Positions 6,436 to 6,550 of a stretch of DNA of 6,550 nucleotides are shown here, piece by piece; position 1 is the stretch's first letter, and every line of letters begins with the position of its first letter. The position numbers and the translations under genes are program-made. Under the pieces are notes generated by a model. It did not search any database and was not told the DNA's origin. It was given only the letters and a program-made list of their open reading frames with translations. This DNA is from Nitrospira sp. (lineage in GTDB: Bacteria; Nitrospirota; Nitrospiria; Nitrospirales; Nitrospiraceae). The stretch is taken from NCBI GenBank assembly GCA_015904055.1, contig JABMDE010000217.1, positions 1-6,550 on the forward strand, read 5' to 3'.

Positions 6436-6550
6436 TCAGCGAGTCGTCAAAATAGATTCCAGATTGTGCTCCAGATCGTTCACGACCACCCACTCGGTCG
6501 CGCCGGCCTTTCGTACCCGGGCTTCCCAGCGAGCCAGTCGGTCAAGATAG
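6436..6550 (-). CDS. C-terminal end of an unidentified protein, 5' part outside window
   Basis: A minus-strand frame enters from the right edge and reads 37 residues to a TGA at 6436-6438. The tail contains LDRLARWEARVRKAGATEW, then VVVND and LEHNLESILTTR. It has the charged helix / short strand / helix pattern of real protein and not of a shadow frame. It is too short to name a family. It lies upstream of the alpha/beta-hydrolase gene on the same strand, 112 nt away. Because it is only a tail, its reality rests on composition. Confidence 0.6.
   Translation of the reverse strand, partial: YLDRLARWEARVRKAGATEWVVVNDLEHNLESILTTR

Noticed and set aside
5842..6455. Plus-strand frames of 153 and 195 codons opposite the alpha/beta-hydrolase
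   Set aside because: They are shadows of the hydrolase, which has an intact catalytic triad on the minus strand.
1..6550. CRISPR array, tRNA, rRNA, insertion sequence or attachment site
   Set aside because: I saw no regular direct repeats with spacers, cloverleaf, transposase-like product or terminal inverted repeats with target duplication.

Overview
The window looks like chromosomal DNA from a Gram-negative (diderm) bacterium of moderate to high GC. Genes use ATG/GTG starts, and Shine-Dalgarno (SD) sites are strong for two of the genes. The type of filamentous-haemagglutinin exoprotein present, with 'LFHSFGQF' and 'NPSGIVLGP' blocks, is common in cyanobacteria, Nitrospira and related environmental diderms. 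Nitrospira or a neighbour is my best guess, but the window does not decide it.

Left half (1-4175, minus strand): a two-gene surface/secretion locus. The upstream gene (2490-4175) encodes a 561-residue secreted protein with a clear signal peptide and 14 cysteines, which I do not recognise. After 54-57 nt containing a perfect 12-bp hairpin comes a TpsA-type (two-partner secretion) filamentous-haemagglutinin-like exoprotein, which starts at 2430/2433. It stays open for 810-811 codons and runs off the left edge. It has a signal peptide, a TPS domain and a long repetitive beta-helix, but no cysteine in the visible mature part. The tight spacing suggests one transcript. No TpsB transporter gene is visible.

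Middle (4176-4719): about 540 bp without a convincing gene. It lies between the divergent surface locus and the next gene and is rich in short inverted repeats. It probably holds the promoters for both directions, but no strong sigma-70 promoter could be assigned by eye.

Right half (4720-6550): a plus-strand metallo-beta-lactamase-fold hydrolase resembling class II cyclic-nucleotide phosphodiesterases (4720-5508) converges on a minus-strand alpha/beta hydrolase of esterase type (5556-6323). Upstream of the latter is the C-terminal end of another minus-strand gene that enters from the right edge (6436-6550). These look like ordinary housekeeping or accessory enzymes with no evident link to the surface locus.

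The most notable items are the pairing of the unrecognised cysteine-rich secreted protein with the TpsA-like protein, the intercistronic hairpin between them, and the dense inverted repeats of the divergent intergenic region.
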